64,000 nucleotides of DNA from Pedobacter sp. Leaf216 (GCF_001421515.1 NZ_LMKM01000035.1:24943-88942); one strand, 5' to 3'. Counted from the stretch's first letter, positions 1 through 8,927 are shown. Program-made: numbers and translations. The notes: a model not told the origin generated them from the letters alone.

Positions 1-208
1 CTTTAAGAGCGATAAAATTGCTTTACTCGTACATCCTCATTACAAACGATAACGATGTAGAAGATTGCTTCGTCGGCTGAAAAACTTTAATAGTCCTCGT
101 TTGTAACGAGGATTTTTGAGGCCCGCATTTGCAATGCGAAAATAATTCCTTTAAGAGCGATAAAATCGCTTTACTCGTACATCCTCATTACAAACGATAC
201 CGATGTAA
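1..208. repeat. Direct repeats with hairpin (REP-like), cut by window edge
   Basis: A segment of about 60 bp at 1-60 recurs almost exactly at 149-208, a spacing of 148 bp. Between the copies are a hairpin formed by TCCTCGTT and AACGAGGA (about 93-112) and a second palindromic stretch with GCATTTGCAATGC (about 125-137). No gene covers the region. It resembles the non-coding repeats left by REP-associated transposases in Bacteroidota, but no transposase is visible and the left end lies outside the window. Confidence 0.55.
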
Positions 209-247
209 ACAATATGCCTATCAAAATGACTTCTCCGAATGTTATAC

Positions 248-285
248 AAAAAAGCATCCTGATTTTACATCAGGATGCTTTTTTT
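248..285 (-). terminator. Terminator of the S8 peptidase gene
   Basis: An uninterrupted stem AAAGCATCCTGA / TCAGGATGCTTT with a short loop is flanked by A and T runs, so it can work in both directions. It lies about 100 bp beyond the stop codon of the protease gene on the minus strand. Confidence 0.8.
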
Positions 286-385
286 GTTTTATTAAATAAT
301 GGCTGGAAGATTCTTCGACTTGCTCAGAATGACAAATTGAGATAAAATACTCCGTGTTTCTGTGATTCCGTGGCAAAAAATCAAC

Positions 386-1999
386 CTACTTTGCAGTTGC
401 TTTACCAGTGTATGTTGCTGCTAATTTTAATGCATTATAAGTATTTACGATACCACCGCTAATACAAAGATCAGAGAACGGAACCGAAACTTTTTCTGCT
501 CCAGGCTCTTCACCTTTTGCGTACTCCACGTTGTGGTTCACTTTAGTTACCGATTTAACAATGATTTCTTTAACCTGTGCTGCTGTTAATTTTGGATAAT
601 ACGAACGGATTAAACCAGCTAAACCAGCTACAACAGGAGAGGCCATACTGGTTCCATCAAGGTTTTTGTATTTAGAGCCTGGCACGGTAGAATAAATCTG
701 AACACCAGGAGCGAAAACATCAACCTGTTGTTTGCCAAAGTTAGAGAAGCTTGCTTTAAGCGTTTCATCATCTTTCGGACCAGAAGCACCAACAGTGATC
801 CATGAAGCAATGGTTTTTTCGTCTAAATCTTTATGGTTAGGAAAGTTGTTTTCTACATCAATATTTTTGTTTTCGTTACCAGCTGCCTGTACAATTAATA
901 CATCTTTAGAAGCTGCATATTTCATCGCTTCGTTTACAATTTCCTTGTTCCAGCTGTAAGCTTTACCAAAACTCATGTTGATCACTTTTGCACCATTATC
1001 TACCGCATAACGGATGGCATTGGCAACATCTTTATCCCTTTCATCACCATTTGGCGTACAACGCACACCCATAATGGCAACATTATCAGCCACACCTAAA
1101 ATACCAAGTTTGTTGGTTCTATCAGCAGCTATAATACCTGCTACGTGCGTGCCGTGCATGGCATCAGGTCCGGCTACATCATTATTGCCATAAAATTTCT
1201 CTTTTACATTGTTCGGGTCATCACCAACTACGGAACGAGGATCGTAATCAAGATTTAAGTTGTAATTGGCCTGGCGGGTATAGTAGTCTAAACCTTCAAC
1301 AATCTGATCTTCATAAAAATCTTTAAAGCTGCCTTTTTCAAGCTGTTGGGTTAACACACCCTGAATTCTGCCTTCAATTTCTGTAGCTGGTTTAAAGTTT
1401 TTAAAGTCTTCGATAGTTGGGTTTTCCTTACCAATTTTCTTTACCACAGCATCTAAAGCAGTTTTAAAGCCAGTTATGCCAGCAAGATTCTCTTTAGCTT
1501 CTGCCAGTTGCTTTTCTAAATCTGCTCTTTCTGCTTTAAATGTTTCGTAATCTTTTTTGTCCTTTTCAGCAACATTTGCATCCGTAGTATTTGCAAATCG
1601 AGCCTGATCGCGACGTACTAAACGGGTTAACTCCAGTGTTTCGAAGTTTACGGATTCCTTTGGTCCACCAATAAAATTCCAACCGTTAATGTCGTCGATA
1701 TAACCATTTTTATCATCGTCTTTTCCATTGCCCGCTATTTCTTTGGTATTAACCCACATAATCCTTTTCAGGTCTTCATGCGTAGCTTCAACACCACCAT
1801 CATTAACTGCAACAATAACTTTTACTGATTTTTTACCTTTTAAAAGCTCTTTGTAAGCTTTTTCGGTACTGATCCCAAAAGTGGTATCACTTTTAAGGTC
1901 AAGGTTTTGCCAGTTGGCTTTTTGCGCATTGGCTAAAGTTGGCAACGCACTTAAGAAGGCTGCACTTATAAGGGCGCTAAAAATTCTACTCTTATTCAT
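386..1999 (-). CDS. S8 (subtilisin-like) serine peptidase with long insert
   Basis: Secreted or periplasmic serine endopeptidase of family S8. A signal peptide covers about residues 1-25 and ends ANAQ. The catalytic triad is Asp67 (in VNDGGV), His282 (HGTHVAG) and Ser451 (GTSMASP), with the oxyanion Asn375 in AAGNEN. Asp and His are about 215 residues apart, against about 32 in subtilisin. The insert is rich in Lys and Glu, looks helical between residues 120 and 240, and carries an Asp-rich stretch near 94-103 that may bind calcium. Such inserts are common in Bacteroidota S8 enzymes. No inhibitor_I9 propeptide is obvious. The gene is monocistronic with its own terminator. The substrate is unknown. 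Confidence 0.93.
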   Translation of the reverse strand: MNKSRIFSALISAAFLSALPTLANAQKANWQNLDLKSDTTFGISTEKAYKELLKGKKSVKVIVAVNDGGVEATHEDLKRIMWVNTKEIAGNGKDDDKNGYIDDINGWNFIGGPKESVNFETLELTRLVRRDQARFANTTDANVAEKDKKDYETFKAERADLEKQLAEAKENLAGITGFKTALDAVVKKIGKENPTIEDFKNFKPATEIEGRIQGVLTQQLEKGSFKDFYEDQIVEGLDYYTRQANYNLNLDYDPRSVVGDDPNNVKEKFYGNNDVAGPDAMHGTHVAGIIAADRTNKLGILGVADNVAIMGVRCTPNGDERDKDVANAIRYAVDNGAKVINMSFGKAYSWNKEIVNEAMKYAASKDVLIVQAAGNENKNIDVENNFPNHKDLDEKTIASWITVGASGPKDDETLKASFSNFGKQQVDVFAPGVQIYSTVPGSKYKNLDGTSMASPVVAGLAGLIRSYYPKLTAAQVKEIIVKSVTKVNHNVEYAKGEEPGAEKVSVPFSDLCISGGIVNTYNALKLAATYTGKATAK

Positions 2000-2165
2000 T
2001 TATGTATTTTAGTATTAAACGTCGAAAGTTAATTTTAATTTTTTTATTGAAAGAAAATGTATTAAAAATAATGGTTTTGGCATGTTTTGTTGTTGATTCC
2101 GATTTTATTTTTCTTAAATGAGATCGTCATGTTCAATTTATTTCTGCTTCTTTTATGCAAAATAG

Positions 2166-2212
2166 ATCCTGAAATAAATCCGATAGCTATCCGATCAGGG
2201 TAATGCCTGCCT
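2166..2212. repeat. Dispersed hairpin repeat copy
   Basis: Starts CCTGAAATAAATCCGATAG and contains a near-palindrome around GATAGCTATC. A close copy lies at 37408-37445. It belongs to the CTGAAATAAATTCAG-type family seen in several gaps of this window. Confidence 0.55.
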
Positions 2213-2242
2213 GCGCCTAAATGAAAGAAATTTTGGTTAAAA

Positions 2243-2271
2243 AAAAATCCTGAAACGTTTTTCAGGATTTT
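2243..2271 (-). terminator. Terminator of DUF4142 gene
   Basis: Stem AATCCTGAAA / TTTTCAGGATT with a 2-4 base loop. On the minus strand it is followed by a run of eight or more T. It lies 22 bp after the stop of the DUF4142 gene. Confidence 0.8.
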
Positions 2272-2292
2272 CATCTATATAAATAATACGAT

Positions 2293-2889
2293 CTACTTCA
2301 AATTGGCCACAATTTTTTTGGCCATTTCATCATGCGATTGTATCACAGTTAAAGTATTGGTTGCCCAGGTTTTTACTGCCTGATCGCGGTTTTCAGTTCC
2401 CTGTTTAAAAAGTGCAACGGTTTTATCATGGTCGGTAACCATCATATCCATATAATGTTTATCAAAGGCTGCTCCAGTCATTTTTTTCATTGCATCGATG
2501 TGGATCTGATCTTCGGCCGGAAGTGCATCAGGAGTAATGATTTTTTTATTTACAGCCAAAGCTTTCAACTCGGTATTTGCTTTGGTATGATCGGCCAGCA
2601 TTTTAGCTGCAAAATCTTTCACTTCGGCACTTTTGGCATTTTTTTGAGCAATCTTTGCTGCTTCAACTTCCATAATACCGCCAACGGCTGCTTTTCTTAA
2701 AAAGGTTGCTCCAGCTTCGTCAACCCCAGTTTCTGTGGTTTCTGCACCTGCAACATGATTTCCGTTTACCATGGTGGTATCGCCCGAAACACTGTCTTTT
2801 GTAGTTGCTGATTTTTTATCCGCAGTTTGGCAAGCCTGGAAAGAAATGGCCAAGGCAAAGGCTGTAGACAATAGAAATATCTTTTTCAT
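2293..2889 (-). CDS. DUF4142 domain lipoprotein
   Basis: Predicted lipoprotein of 198 residues. The start at 2889 is preferred over an upstream ATG at 2922, because it places the signal sequence MKKIFLLSTAFALAISFQAC at the very N terminus, with Cys20 as the lipidated residue. A Thr/Ser/Gly-rich linker follows, then a helical DUF4142 domain from about residue 60 to the end with several His and Met residues (HTKAN, HIDAMKKM, HYMDMMVTDHD). DUF4142 proteins are ferritin-like four-helix bundles of unsettled function, often linked to envelope stress. The gene stands alone, with its own terminator. Confidence 0.9.
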   Translation of the reverse strand: MKKIFLLSTAFALAISFQACQTADKKSATTKDSVSGDTTMVNGNHVAGAETTETGVDEAGATFLRKAAVGGIMEVEAAKIAQKNAKSAEVKDFAAKMLADHTKANTELKALAVNKKIITPDALPAEDQIHIDAMKKMTGAAFDKHYMDMMVTDHDKTVALFKQGTENRDQAVKTWATNTLTVIQSHDEMAKKIVANLK

Positions 2890-2947
2890 GTTTTCTTTTA
2901 TTTTGATGTGTATTGAAAACAAGAGAACTTAAAAAAGGTTTTTACCG

Positions 2948-3394
2948 TTAATCCTGCACTTGTTTATAGATGTTTGGATTGGCGATAGCCATTTGTCTTT
3001 CAGGATTTTGGATCTGTGAAAAACCAAACTGTTCATATAGGCCATGCGCATCTAAAGTAGCCAGTTGATAACGTCTTAAACCCTGCAAATCTGGGTGGAA
3101 GATCATAAATGACATCAATTTTTTTGATAAACCCAAACCGCGGTAAGTTTCTTTGATATACACATCGCAAAGCCAGCCAAAAGTAGCCTTATCGGTTATC
3201 CACCTTGCAAAACCAACCTGCTCAGGGCCCTTGTAAATACCAAAACACAACGAATTTTCTATAGAATGTTTTACCGTTGCAAGCGGGATGCCTTCTGCCC
3301 AATAAGATTCTTCACTCAAATATTGGTGTATGGCTTCAATATCCAAATGCGCTTTATTATCTGAAAATATGAATCCGTTTTCGCTGATTTCCAT
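2948..3394 (-). CDS. GNAT family N-acetyltransferase
   Basis: Cytosolic acyltransferase of the GNAT fold, 148 residues. The acetyl-CoA-binding motif A is visible as residues 85-89 (RGLGL) after the strand GWLCDVYIKETY. The C-terminal YEQFGF resembles the conserved GNAT beta-bulge region (YxxxGF). The full-length single-domain size fits the family. The acceptor substrate cannot be told. The upstream DUF4142 gene and downstream YajQ-like gene are functionally unrelated, and the gap of about 125 bp to the next gene contains nothing recognisable. Confidence 0.88.
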   Translation of the reverse strand: MEISENGFIFSDNKAHLDIEAIHQYLSEESYWAEGIPLATVKHSIENSLCFGIYKGPEQVGFARWITDKATFGWLCDVYIKETYRGLGLSKKLMSFMIFHPDLQGLRRYQLATLDAHGLYEQFGFSQIQNPERQMAIANPNIYKQVQD

Positions 3395-3519
3395 TTTTAA
3401 TGCTAGTTAACCGTTTAATTGTAAAAGTTGATTATCGTAAATCAGTTTACTGGTGAATCATATGATAGGCTTATCGAATGGATAAGTAACCAATTTACCA
3501 GTTTACGCAATTAACCTTA

Positions 3520-4011
3520 TTAGTTACGCATATTTATAAACTGCAGGGGTTGACCAAAATCTTGATTTCTGCAAAGATTGATTACAGCTTGCAAATCATC
3601 AATTTTCTTTGCTGTAACACGAACCTGATCATCCATAATTGATGGCTGCACTTTTAATCCGCTGGCTTTAATTTTTGCCACAACTTTTTTTGCGGCTTCT
3701 TTATCCAAGCCCTCTTTAATGCTGATTTCTTTTCTGATCATGTTGCCAGAAGCCTGGTGCTCATCACCAAAATCGAGACTTTTTGGATCTAAATTTTGTT
3801 TCATCATTCGCGAAATAATAGAACCTTCGATGGCTTTTAAACGCATATCATCTTCGGTTACGATGGTAACAACATTTGTTTTTTTATCCAGATCGATGGT
3901 GCTTTTTGAGCCGTTGAAGTCGAATCGGTTTAAAATTTCCTTTTTAGCATTGTTAATCGCGTTGTCTAATGTTTGCGCGTCAACTTTACTTACTATATCA
4001 AAAGAAGGCAT
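3520..4011 (-). CDS. YajQ family nucleotide-binding protein
   Basis: A 163-residue protein that begins MPSFDIVSKVD, the typical YajQ/UPF0234 N terminus, and ends NFGQPLQFxN-like (DFGQPLQFINMRN), typical of the family C terminus. The internal motif KEISIKEGLDKEAAKKVVA also matches. Family members form two ferredoxin-like folds. Some bind cyclic di-GMP (Xanthomonas) and the E. coli protein binds nucleotides and tRNA, so the ligand here is uncertain. Length equals the family norm. It is divergent from the histone-like gene, with 76 bp between the starts. Confidence 0.93.
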   Translation of the reverse strand: MPSFDIVSKVDAQTLDNAINNAKKEILNRFDFNGSKSTIDLDKKTNVVTIVTEDDMRLKAIEGSIISRMMKQNLDPKSLDFGDEHQASGNMIRKEISIKEGLDKEAAKKVVAKIKASGLKVQPSIMDDQVRVTAKKIDDLQAVINLCRNQDFGQPLQFINMRN

Positions 4012-4087
4012 GGTTTTAGCTTTAAAGTAAAAAAATAAGTAGATTTAATAGAAATTAATCCATCCTCACAAAAAAACGAAAAATAAT

Positions 4088-4717
4088 ATGAAAACCACTA
4101 AGCCGAAGTCTCAAAAAAAAATCACCAAAAAAGAAGTTAAGAAACAATTGGAGCAATCTATTACAGATAAGTTTCTGGATGTGATTAAAAGCTTAGGTCA
4201 TGATGTATCTGAAATTAGCACAGAGGTTGGGAAAGCAAGTAAGCGTGTGGCCAGAAAATTAACTAAAAAATTCACAATCGTTAAGGCCGATGTTGGTCAG
4301 AAAATTGATGATTTATTACATGCCTCGAAAGAAAAGGCAAAAGAGGCTAAAAAACCAGTTGTTAAGGCAACAACAAAGGCAGAGAAATCTGCAGCAAAAG
4401 TGGTAAAAAAGGCTGTTGCAAAAGCCAAACCTGTGGTACAGAGCATTAAGGTAGCTGCCATAGAAACAGAAGAAAAGGCAGAAAAAGTATTGGCAAAGCC
4501 AGTTGCAGCAGTAGAAGAAGCCGTAGCAGCATCGCCATCTGTAGCTAAAAAAGCATTAACTACAGCAGCTAAAGCCCCTGCAAAAGCAGCAGCAATAGTT
4601 AAAAAAGCTGTGGCACCTGTGGCTACACCAGAAAAAGCAACTTCGGTTGTTAAAAAAACAGTAGCTAAAGCTGCGCCAGCGGTTAAGAAAGAAGTGAAAA
4701 CACCAGTTAAAAAATAG
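4088..4717 (+). CDS. Histone H1-like Lys/Ala-rich protein
   Basis: A 209-residue, very basic protein. Residues 1-75 form a mixed helical segment (KKQLEQSITDKFLDVIKSLG). Residues 80-209 are low-complexity repeats of Lys, Ala, Val and Pro (KKAVAKAKP, VKKAVAPV), like the tail of eukaryotic H1 and the bacterial H1-like proteins of Chlamydia and Bacteroidota. Such proteins bind DNA non-specifically and compact the nucleoid. The function is inferred from composition only. The repeat tract makes length variation likely between strains. A hairpin terminator follows at 4783. Confidence 0.82.
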   Translation: MKTTKPKSQKKITKKEVKKQLEQSITDKFLDVIKSLGHDVSEISTEVGKASKRVARKLTKKFTIVKADVGQKIDDLLHASKEKAKEAKKPVVKATTKAEKSAAKVVKKAVAKAKPVVQSIKVAAIETEEKAEKVLAKPVAAVEEAVAASPSVAKKALTTAAKAPAKAAAIVKKAVAPVATPEKATSVVKKTVAKAAPAVKKEVKTPVKK

Positions 4718-4782
4718 ATTTGTTAACATTAAAGCGTGGATGAATTAACATCGATTTAACAAATTAATGTGCAGTTTTGAAC

Positions 4783-4815
4783 ATCCCTGTTATGGCAGGG
4801 ATTTTTTATTTTTTT
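4783..4815 (+). terminator. Terminator abutting the ppk1 start codon
   Basis: Stem ATCCCTG / CAGGGAT with a 6-base loop, followed by a T-rich tract that ends 2-3 bases before the ppk1 ATG at 4818. It should end the histone-like transcript. Because it sits in the ppk1 leader, any ppk1 transcript starting upstream must pass through it. Confidence 0.7.
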
Positions 4816-4817
4816 AA

Positions 4818-6878
4818 ATGAGCAATAAGAAGATCCCATTTTTTAACCGAGAGATAAGTTGGCTTTACTTTAACGATCGCGTATTGCAGGAAGCAGCCGA
4901 TGAAACCGTGCCGCTTATCGAAAGGATTAAGTTTCTATCAATATTTTCTTCCAACTTAGAAGAGTTTTATCGGGTTCGTGTGGCTACAATGACCAGGTTA
5001 ACGAATTTAAACGATAAAGCAAAAGCACTTTTGGGCTTTAATCCCAAGAAAATTCTTAATGAAATCAAAAACATTGTGGTAAAGCAGGAAAGAAAATTCG
5101 ACCAGCTATTTCAGGCCACTTTGATCAATGAACTTGCGCAAAACAGAATTTTTATTCTAAATGATACACAACTCAACGTAAGCCGGGGTGAGTTTGTTAA
5201 AAACCACTTTAGAGATAAGATTTTATCCAACGTAGTGCCGATTATGCTGGATATGGAGAAGCCTTTTCCAGAACTTAAAGACAGGTACCTTTATTTCTTT
5301 GTTAAACTTTCGAAAAAAGATACAAAAATTAGAGAAAAGTATGCTTTAATTGAAATTCCACCGAATTTGCCAAGGTTTTTGGTGCTGCCAGAAACCAACG
5401 ACCTGAAATTTATTATACTTGCTGAAGACATTATCAGGTATTGTTTAGATGATATTTTTTATGTTTTTACCTACGATAATTTAGAGGCTTATTCGATTCA
5501 GTTAACACGTGATGCTGAACTGGATATTGATAAAAATATCAATGATAAATTTATTGAAGATTTAAAAAGCAGTTTGGAAAAGCGAAAAAAGGGGAAACCC
5601 ATGCGTTTGCTTTACGATTCTGCTATGCCTTTAAATATGCTTACTGTTTTGGTAAATAAACTTAAACTCGAAGCCGAAAGTTTAATTCCAGGCAACCGTT
5701 ACCACAAATTCGGCGATTTTATTGCTTTCCCAAATGTGGGTAAAAAGGAGCTGGAATATGCGCCAAACGTGCCGCTTAAGGTGCACGATCTGCACCGCAC
5801 ACAAAGCATGTTTAATAAGGTAGCCCAACGTGATTACCTGGTTAATTTGCCCTACCAATCTTACGATTATATTATTCTGTTTCTGCGCGAAGCGGCCCTT
5901 GACCCTAAGGTAACCGAAATACAGATTACTTTGTACCGCCTCGCCGAAAATTCGAAGGTGATTAACGCACTGATCAATGCCGCTAAAAATGGCAAAGCTG
6001 TTTCGGTTTTACTAGAGTTAAAAGCACGTTTTGATGAGCAGGCGAATATTTTCTGGACTACCCGTTTGATGGAAGAAGGGGTGAAAGTAAATTATGGTTT
6101 AACTGATTATAAAGTGCATTCTAAAATCTGTTTGGTAAAACGGATGGAAAAAGAAAAACCTGTTTATTATGCCAATTTGGCCACAGGTAATTTTAATGAG
6201 AAAACAGCAGGTTTATATTGCGACCACAGTATTTTTACCGCTAAAAAAGAAATTACAAACGATTTGGTGAAGCTTTTTGATGCCCTGAGCAAGAGAACAG
6301 TAACCAAAGGTTTTAAACACCTGATTGTTTCGCCTTTAGAAAGCCGTTCAAAGCTGGTTAATTTTATCAACCGCGAAATACGAAATGCCAAACAAGGAAA
6401 GTTGGCTTACATCATGTTAAAAGTGAATAGTTTAGCTGATGAGGGCATTATTGCAAAACTGTACGATGCCAGCAATGCAGGGGTTAAAATTCAACTTATT
6501 ATCCGTGGTATTTGTTGTTTAGTGCCTGGTGTGAAGGGATTTAGCGAAAACATTACAGCCATCAGTATTATCGATAAGTTTTTAGAGCATGCCCGTGTGT
6601 ATATTTTTGGCAATAATGGAAAAAACGATATGTATTTATCGTCTGCCGATTTAATGAGCCGAAATTTTGAACACCGTGTAGAAGTGGGTTTTCCGGTTTT
6701 AGATCATGATGTGAAACAGGAAATTCAGGATATTATCGATCTGCAATTGCAGGACAATACAAAATCGCGGCAGATAAACGCCTTAAATAACAATAAATAC
6801 CATAAAAACAGGTTAAGCAAAAAAATAAGGGCACAAGTAGACATTTATAACTATTTAAAAACCAAGCATCAATCATAA
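4818..6878 (+). CDS. ppk1: Polyphosphate kinase 1
   Basis: Reversible synthesis of inorganic polyphosphate from ATP, membrane-associated in the cytosol. The 686-residue length and full domain order fit PPK1: N-terminal helical domain (KIPFFNRELSW-like start), head domain, and two phospholipase-D-like C-terminal domains. The phosphorylated His is His434 in DYKVHSKICLV. The second conserved His is His619 in NFEHRVEVGFPV. It is followed without a gap by ppx: the stop TAA shares its last base with the ppx ATG (TAATG), so the two are translationally coupled. A terminator hairpin lies directly before the start. Confidence 0.97.
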   Translation: MSNKKIPFFNREISWLYFNDRVLQEAADETVPLIERIKFLSIFSSNLEEFYRVRVATMTRLTNLNDKAKALLGFNPKKILNEIKNIVVKQERKFDQLFQATLINELAQNRIFILNDTQLNVSRGEFVKNHFRDKILSNVVPIMLDMEKPFPELKDRYLYFFVKLSKKDTKIREKYALIEIPPNLPRFLVLPETNDLKFIILAEDIIRYCLDDIFYVFTYDNLEAYSIQLTRDAELDIDKNINDKFIEDLKSSLEKRKKGKPMRLLYDSAMPLNMLTVLVNKLKLEAESLIPGNRYHKFGDFIAFPNVGKKELEYAPNVPLKVHDLHRTQSMFNKVAQRDYLVNLPYQSYDYIILFLREAALDPKVTEIQITLYRLAENSKVINALINAAKNGKAVSVLLELKARFDEQANIFWTTRLMEEGVKVNYGLTDYKVHSKICLVKRMEKEKPVYYANLATGNFNEKTAGLYCDHSIFTAKKEITNDLVKLFDALSKRTVTKGFKHLIVSPLESRSKLVNFINREIRNAKQGKLAYIMLKVNSLADEGIIAKLYDASNAGVKIQLIIRGICCLVPGVKGFSENITAISIIDKFLEHARVYIFGNNGKNDMYLSSADLMSRNFEHRVEVGFPVLDHDVKQEIQDIIDLQLQDNTKSRQINALNNNKYHKNRLSKKIRAQVDIYNYLKTKHQS

Positions 6879-7759
6879 TGTTAAGATACGCAGCTATAGA
6901 TATCGGTTCGAATGCCGTGAGGTTACTCATTGCCGATATCAGTAAACAGGACGGAAAATATAAATACAAGAAAAATACTTTAATCCGTGTGCCTTTAAGA
7001 TTGGGTGATGATGCATTTTTGGATCAGTACATTTCGGATAAGAAATCTGCAGATCTGGTGAAGACCATGACTGCATTTAAAAATCTGATGGATGTTTATC
7101 ATGTTTCAGAATATTTGGCCTGTGCAACATCTGCCATGCGGGAGGCTAGCAATGGTCAGGATATTGTTAAGCTGATTAAAGAACAAACAGACGTTACTTT
7201 AGAGATTATTGAAGGGCAGCGCGAAGCAAATATTATATATGCCAATCATATTGAAGAAGAATTGGACGAAAATAAAACCTATTTGTATATTGATGTTGGT
7301 GGTGGCAGTACAGAGTTGTCGGTTTTTGTAAAAGGAACACCTGAGGCTTCACGCTCATTTAACATTGGTACAATCAGGATGCTTGATAACCAGGACAAAG
7401 AAGAAACCTGGGATGAGATGAGAGAATGGGTGAAAGAGCACACAAAGGCTTATAAGCACCTTGCAGGCATTGGTACTGGAGGTAACATTAATAAGCTATT
7501 CCGGATGTCTGACGAAAAGGAAAACGCGCCTTTATCTTTGCAGAAATTAAATTCGATGTATAACAAATTAACCAGTTATTCATTAAAAGAAAGGATTAAC
7601 ACATTAGGACTAAATCCTGACCGTGCGGATGTGATTATCCCTGCCTGCGAAATTTATTTAACTTTAATGAAGTGGACAGGCATTAAGCAAATTTATGTGC
7701 CTAAAGTGGGGATGGCCGATGGGATTATTAAATTGCTGATTGAAGAGAAGCTGGATTAG
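6878..7759 (+). CDS. ppx: Ppx/GppA family exopolyphosphatase
   Basis: Hydrolyses terminal phosphates of polyphosphate, or the 5' phosphate of pppGpp. The ASKHA fold is evident from AAIDIGSNAVRLLI at the N terminus, ATSAMREASNG, the phosphate-binding loop YIDVGGGSTEL, and GIGTGGNINKL. At 293 residues it has only the catalytic two-subdomain core; the E. coli enzymes are about 500 residues with C-terminal HD-like domains. This short form is common. One-base overlap with ppk1 shows coupled synthesis of the making and breaking enzymes. Whether polyphosphate or pppGpp is preferred cannot be told. Confidence 0.93.
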   Translation: MLRYAAIDIGSNAVRLLIADISKQDGKYKYKKNTLIRVPLRLGDDAFLDQYISDKKSADLVKTMTAFKNLMDVYHVSEYLACATSAMREASNGQDIVKLIKEQTDVTLEIIEGQREANIIYANHIEEELDENKTYLYIDVGGGSTELSVFVKGTPEASRSFNIGTIRMLDNQDKEETWDEMREWVKEHTKAYKHLAGIGTGGNINKLFRMSDEKENAPLSLQKLNSMYNKLTSYSLKERINTLGLNPDRADVIIPACEIYLTLMKWTGIKQIYVPKVGMADGIIKLLIEEKLD

Positions 7760-7820
7760 ATTGTAGTTATTGGATTGTCAATTTAATCGAAACGGAGGAA
7801 CGATAAGTTTTATGAGGTAA

Positions 7821-8180
7821 TCGTCTTCCTGAACTTGTTTCAGGATGTTTTTGCAACGAAATACATTCATGGATTTTAGGCCCTGAAATAAATTCAGGGT
7901 GACGCGTGTATTAGGTAAATCGTCCTCCTGAACTTGTTTCAGGATCTTTATGGCTCAAATACATTAATGGGTTACAGGCCCTGAAATAAATTCAGGGTGA
8001 CGCGTGTATTAAGTAAATCGTCTTCCTGAACTTGTTTCAGGATCTTTATGGCTCAAATACATTAATGGGTTACAGGCCCTGAAATAAATTCAGGGTGACG
8101 CGCGTGTTTTAGGGTGACGCATATTTTTCAGGGTGACGCACGTATTAGGTAAATCGTCCTCCTGAACTTGTTTCAGGATC
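7821..8180. repeat. Tandem hairpin repeat block, about 98 bp period
   Basis: Four copies start at about 7821, 7920, 8018 and 8154 with the motif CCTGAACTTGTTTCAGGAT. The first three are 98-99 bp apart. The last is preceded by extra short units built on AGGGTGACGC. Each full unit holds two hairpins, TCCTGAA-CTTG-TTTCAGGA and CCCTGAA-ATAAA-TTCAGGG. The block fills the gap between the convergent ppx and pgl genes and contains no coding sequence. Confidence 0.8.
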
Positions 8181-8201
8181 TTTATGGCTTGGAATAATTA
8201 T

Positions 8202-8927
8202 TTAAGATTCTAAAAGCGACACGGCCTTATCATCTACAAACCAGGTCAATTTACCATCGATTGGGTTAATTAACTGAGAAGGGTAGGTATCTACATCTTT
8301 GTGTTCATCGCCGATTACATGTTTCAATGCTTCAGCTTTGTTTTCGCCAAAAACTAAAAATGCCACATTATCAGCTTTATTAATTAAAGGTGCAGTAAAA
8401 CTGATCCGGTAAGTATCTAATTTTTCTACATATACAGAAGCTACATTTACTTCTTCATCTTCTACCAGTGTAGTATGAGGGAATATAGAAGCGGTGTGTG
8501 CATCATCGCCCATGCCTAAAAGAATCAGATCGAAAACAATGTCTTCTCCGTTGAAATGCTTGTCAATCGCTTTTTTATATTCAATCGCTGCTTTTTCTGG
8601 AGCTAAAGTTGTATTTACATAAAAAATATGGTCTTCTTTGATTCCTAATGGATCTAAAATGGCTTTTTTTGCCATTAAACCATTATAATTATCATCATCT
8701 GCCGGAACATTGCGTTCATCTCCAAAGAAGAAATATACTTTTTCCCAATCAATTCTATGTTGACCTTCGGTAGCAAGTAAATGATAGAGTGCTTTAGGAG
8801 AACTACCGCCTGTTAAAACGAAATTAAAGCGGTCGTTTTCTTCGATAGACATTTCTGCAATTTTAATTACATAATCCGCCAGATCCTGATTAAGTTCTTC
8901 TAATGTTTTATATATGAGTAGATTCAT
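8202..8927 (-). CDS. pgl: 6-phosphogluconolactonase
   Basis: Hydrolyses 6-phosphogluconolactone to 6-phosphogluconate, step two of the oxidative pentose phosphate pathway. It is 241 residues from the start at 8927 (MNLLIYKTLEEL). The ATG at 8987 would add a Ser/His-rich tail unlike the family. Family motifs are NFVLTGGSSPKALY, WEKVYFFFGDERNVP and LLGMGDDAHTASIFP, all typical of the glucosamine-6-phosphate isomerase/6PGL fold. It is third in the order gnd, zwf, pgl, about 65 bp after the zwf stop. Confidence 0.95.
   Translation of the reverse strand: MNLLIYKTLEELNQDLADYVIKIAEMSIEENDRFNFVLTGGSSPKALYHLLATEGQHRIDWEKVYFFFGDERNVPADDDNYNGLMAKKAILDPLGIKEDHIFYVNTTLAPEKAAIEYKKAIDKHFNGEDIVFDLILLGMGDDAHTASIFPHTTLVEDEEVNVASVYVEKLDTYRISFTAPLINKADNVAFLVFGENKAEALKHVIGDEHKDVDTYPSQLINPIDGKLTWFVDDKAVSLLES

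Noticed and set aside
2062-2274. 70-residue open frame
   Set aside because: It includes the terminator hairpin of the DUF4142 gene and a dispersed repeat, and its composition does not look like a protein.
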